From: Rickettsia endosymbiont of Lasioglossum villosulum
Lineage (GTDB): Bacteria > Pseudomonadota > Alphaproteobacteria > Rickettsiales > Rickettsiaceae
Assembly (NCBI RefSeq): GCF_964026455.1
Contig: NZ_OZ032152.1
Location: 62,001-126,000 of the forward strand
DNA length: 64,000 nucleotides
Reading direction: 5' to 3'
Shown: piece after piece, positions 62,147 to 64,000 of the stretch
Layout: each line of letters begins with the position of its first letter
How positions within the stretch are numbered: the first letter of the stretch is position 1
The notes under the pieces: model-generated
The model's database searches: none
Told to the model about the DNA's origin: nothing
What the model saw: the letters and a program-made list of their open reading frames with translations, nothing else
Translations under genes and position numbers: made by a program

Positions 62147-62989
62147 ATGGCGATACTTGCGAATAGAGTAAAAAATTCTTCAAGTTCCTTGGAGCTAGTA
62201 AGAACTATAATAGTTACTCTTAAACGCTTTTTTGTCATATTTTTTCTTGGATTATCTTTATATTTATTTCTTGTTTCACCTAAAAAAATATCCAATGTAT
62301 CTATTGAAATAACAGGCAGCGTATTATCAGCTGGATTAGTATTTTATGAAAATATATTTGAAAGTGTAAATTCTATAAAACAAAAATTCGTTTATTTTCA
62401 AGATCTAGAAAAACGAAATATAGAGCTTGAGCTTGAAGTAGCAAGGCTCAAACATCTTCAGAGCGAAGTAGAATCAGTAAGGGCTGAAAATATTGCTCTG
62501 AAAGATCTCTTAACAGTTACCGAGGAAGAAGAATTTAAATATGTTACTGCTAAGTTATTAAGTGTGTCTTTTAGTCCTTTTTCTAAAACAGCATTAATTT
62601 CTGCTGGTAGAAAATACGGAGTTGAACTTGATCAAATTGTTACGACCAATTCACAAGGATTAGTCGGCAAAGTAATAGAAGTAAGTAATAATTATGCTAA
62701 AGTGATGCTAATTAGTGATGTTAACTCTAGAATACCCATTAAAACAAGTTCCTCGAGAGAACAAGGCATTTTAGCAGGTAATAATAACAATAGTAAAATT
62801 TTATACTTACCTAATAATCATTTAGTGCAGAAAGATGAAGAGATAATAACTTCTGGTCATGGCAGTACTTACCCAGCAGGTATCTTAGTTGGTTATGTCA
62901 CTAAAGTTACAGAAAATGATGTTATAGTTAACATCGCTGCCGATCTATCTAAAACTGAGTTTGTGCAAGTATTATTGCCTAAAGAATAA
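62147..62989 (+). CDS. mreC: Rod-shape protein MreC
   Basis: Periplasmic scaffold of the elongasome, 280 residues, with one N-terminal helix (FFVIFFLGLSLYLFLV, about residues 29-44), a coiled coil (DLEKRNIELELEVARLKHLQSEVESVRAENIALKDL) and a C-terminal beta domain with ISAGRKYGVELDQIVTTNSQGLVGKV. Starts 2 nt after mreB. mreD does not follow; a YraN-like gene begins 10 nt later. Confidence 0.93.
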   Translation: MAILANRVKNSSSSLELVRTIIVTLKRFFVIFFLGLSLYLFLVSPKKISNVSIEITGSVLSAGLVFYENIFESVNSIKQKFVYFQDLEKRNIELELEVARLKHLQSEVESVRAENIALKDLLTVTEEEEFKYVTAKLLSVSFSPFSKTALISAGRKYGVELDQIVTTNSQGLVGKVIEVSNNYAKVMLISDVNSRIPIKTSSSREQGILAGNNNNSKILYLPNNHLVQKDEEIITSGHGSTYPAGILVGYVTKVTENDVIVNIAADLSKTEFVQVLLPKE

Positions 62990-62992
62990 TGT

Positions 62993-63117
62993 ATACTCGA
63001 TGAACTTGAAAAATTGGCTACGTCGCCTTATAGGATCTGCGGTTCTCACGTATTATTATACGCTGCGATCCTTGACTTATAGTCTCCTTGCTCTTTTTAA
63101 AGTTGATCTTCGTCTAC
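62993..63117. repeat. Family C palindromic repeat containing a gene start
   Basis: tatactcgatgaacttgaaa to tttaaagttgatcttcgtct with the central tctcacgtattattatacgc. It begins 4 nt after the mreC stop. Its ATG at 63000 opens the YraN-like frame and its whole length is read through. Confidence 0.8.
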
Positions 63118-63467
63118 ATACTGTAAATAATATTAAGAAAAAATATCTTGGTATTATCGCCGAATATATCTGTATAATAATCTATAAAATAAAATTTTAT
63201 CAAATTCTTCATCATAGAAAACGTTATTATGTCGGTGAAATAGATATCATCGCATTGCGTAATAAAGAAATTGTTTTTATTGAAGTAAAAGCAAGAAGTT
63301 CTAACATTGATGATAGATTTGTATCTTTTAATCAGCAAAAAAGAATTAAGCGAGCAGCTGAAATGTTCTTAAGCAGCAATAGTAAATATAATAATTATAA
63401 TATTCGCTTTGATTTAGTTATTGTCAGTCCGTATAAATTTCCTATAATTATAAAGAACTGCTGGTAA
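63000..63467 (+). CDS. YraN/UPF0102-family putative endonuclease with repeat-encoded N-terminus
   Basis: A 155-residue protein. ATG 63000 (MNLKNWLRRLIGSAV) is chosen over a TTG at 62961 that lies inside mreC. The first 40 residues are encoded by a family C palindromic repeat. The rest is UPF0102: the segment around residues 65-72 (KRYYVGEIDII) and FIEVKARSS have the E, D and ExK residues of this Holliday-junction-resolvase-like PD-(D/E)XK group, and RIKRAAEMFLSSN is also typical. C-terminal RFDLVIVSPYKFP is shortened against the family. Because all family members start near the conserved segment, the repeat seems to have replaced or extended the original N-terminus. Confidence 0.75.
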   Translation: MNLKNWLRRLIGSAVLTYYYTLRSLTYSLLALFKVDLRLHTVNNIKKKYLGIIAEYICIIIYKIKFYQILHHRKRYYVGEIDIIALRNKEIVFIEVKARSSNIDDRFVSFNQQKRIKRAAEMFLSSNSKYNNYNIRFDLVIVSPYKFPIIIKNCW

Positions 63468-63477
63468 ATGGCTCATA

Positions 63478-63673
63478 TGTCATCCCGTGGCGGCATTTTT
63501 GTGTGGATCATTCTCCCCCTGTCATCCCGTGATTTGTTCACGGGATCCAGTTAAAAATACTAATAAAATTAGTATTTTTTATTATTTTCTGGATCTAGTT
63601 CCCAAGCCACGGTATGACACCGAGGGCGTTTTTCGATCCACGCAACAATACTACGCGGGGATGACACCAAAAG
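63478..63673. repeat. Composite family B repeat
   Basis: Two B elements: gtcatcccgtggcggcattt and a full copy with gtcatcccgtgatttgttca / cgggatccag, an AT hairpin aatactaataaaattagtatt, and closing ggtatgacac. Outer arms tgtggatca / tcgatccacg are also present. Confidence 0.7.
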
Positions 63674-63725
63674 TGTTTTTCATCGTGATACAAATATTTA
63701 ATCCAACTATTTGGAGCATAACAAT

Positions 63726-63965
63726 ATGGCACTTGCTACTAAAGTAAAAGAATTTTTAGAAGAAAAGTTAAAACAAGAAAAAATAGACCGTAAATATCTC
63801 GCTGAGGTTACCGATGTCCCTTACACTACCATTAGCAGAATTATGAGAGCGGAAGTAAATCGTGAATTTAATCCTGAAATAGATACAATTTTAAAAATAG
63901 CAAAATATTTTAGTTGTACTACTGATGAGGTAATAAAGAGAACTGTACCTAATACGAATAGTTAG
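63726..63965 (+). CDS. XRE-family helix-turn-helix regulator
   Basis: A 79-residue DNA-binding protein; ATG 63726 (MALATKVKEFLEEKL) is used, with TTGGAG upstream, instead of an in-frame ATG 15 nt earlier. The Cro/C1-type helix-turn-helix is visible as KIDRKYLAEVTDVPYTTISRIMR followed by INPEIDTILKIAKYF-like PEIDTILKIAKYFSCTTDEVI. No toxin partner is next to it in the window. Probably a small transcriptional regulator. Confidence 0.82.
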   Translation: MALATKVKEFLEEKLKQEKIDRKYLAEVTDVPYTTISRIMRAEVNREFNPEIDTILKIAKYFSCTTDEVIKRTVPNTNS

Positions 63966-63970
63966 TAAAT

Positions 63971-64000
63971 ATGACAAAAAATAAAGGGTTGATCATAATT
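63971..64000 (+). CDS. Start of a gene cut by the window edge
   Basis: Ten codons from ATG 63971 (MTKNKGLIII) run off the window. It begins 5 nt after the XRE gene. The start resembles guanylate kinase N-termini, which lead into a P-loop, but ten residues are too few to be sure. Confidence 0.35.
   Translation, partial: MTKNKGLIII

Noticed and set aside
62961-62999. TTG start at 62961 for the YraN-like gene
   Set aside because: It lies inside mreC; ATG 63000 is a better start.

Overview
The window is AT-rich bacterial chromosome, almost certainly from a Rickettsia (obligate intracellular Alphaproteobacteria). The grounds are a VirB4-type ATPase with a degenerate Walker B, an OmpB-type outer-membrane protein lysine methyltransferase next to nuoJKLM, split nuo and atp loci interleaved with acnA and lpdA, a high density of short palindromic repeats including copies inside reading frames, and several decaying genes beside intact homologues of normal rickettsial genes. 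The species cannot be fixed from sequence alone. The class D beta-lactamase, photolyase and toxin-antitoxin remnants argue for a spotted-fever, transitional or ancestral lineage rather than the most reduced typhus group.

Layout. 1-7.3 kb: 3' part of virB4 (rvhB4-b type), a huge cysteine-rich secreted protein, a TerC-family membrane protein and a small outer-membrane beta-barrel. 7.4-14.9 kb: protein lysine methyltransferase (PKMT1 type), nuoJ-nuoK-nuoL-nuoM, two tiny genes and ccmA. 15-24.4 kb: dps, lpdA, a frameshifted membrane protein, then atpH-A-G-D-C with a repeat in every spacer. 24.7-34.5 kb: acnA, an Rpn-family nuclease, a small membrane protein, then nuoG-nuoH-[restriction endonuclease-methyltransferase]-nuoI, an antitoxin and a broken RelE toxin. 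34.5-48.9 kb is mostly minus strand: AAA/DUF4143 ATPase, photolyase, class D beta-lactamase, PBP1A, miaB, two hypothetical proteins, an ABC-F ATPase, fabF-acpP-fabG and recA. 49-56 kb: a disrupted DUF1016 nuclease, rplI-rpsR-rpsF, a broken OmpR/PhoB-type response regulator, a fatty-acid desaturase and a TPR protein with an internal stop. 56.4-64 kb: bamE, rpmF-fabH, pal, a tRNA with anticodon CAU, lptG-type permease, mreB-mreC, a YraN-like protein, an XRE regulator and the first codons of a further gene.

Functionally the window joins aerobic energy metabolism (complex I, F1-ATPase, aconitase, lipoamide dehydrogenase, haem export) with envelope biogenesis (PBP1A, MreBC, Pal, BamE, LptG, fatty-acid synthesis and desaturation). 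The accessory layer is the most interesting part. A compact BglII/BstYI-like restriction endonuclease plus MT-A70-type adenine methyltransferase sits with almost no spacing between nuoH and nuoI. Four or more families of palindromic repeats fill spacers, nest inside one another with perfect outer arms, have disrupted at least two genes at TATA-like sites, and supply coding sequence to nuoL and the start codon of the YraN gene.

Repeat families are named here only for this report. A: arms like CGTCATTGCGAG / CTCGCAATGACG. B: arms like GTCATCCCGTGG / CCACGGGATGAC. C: arms like TATACTCG...AAAAATTGG / CCAAATAAAAC..CGTCTA. D: arms with GATACTTCAAG and TTTGAAGTATTTGCGGTATA. Assignment to published RPE classes was not possible without a database.
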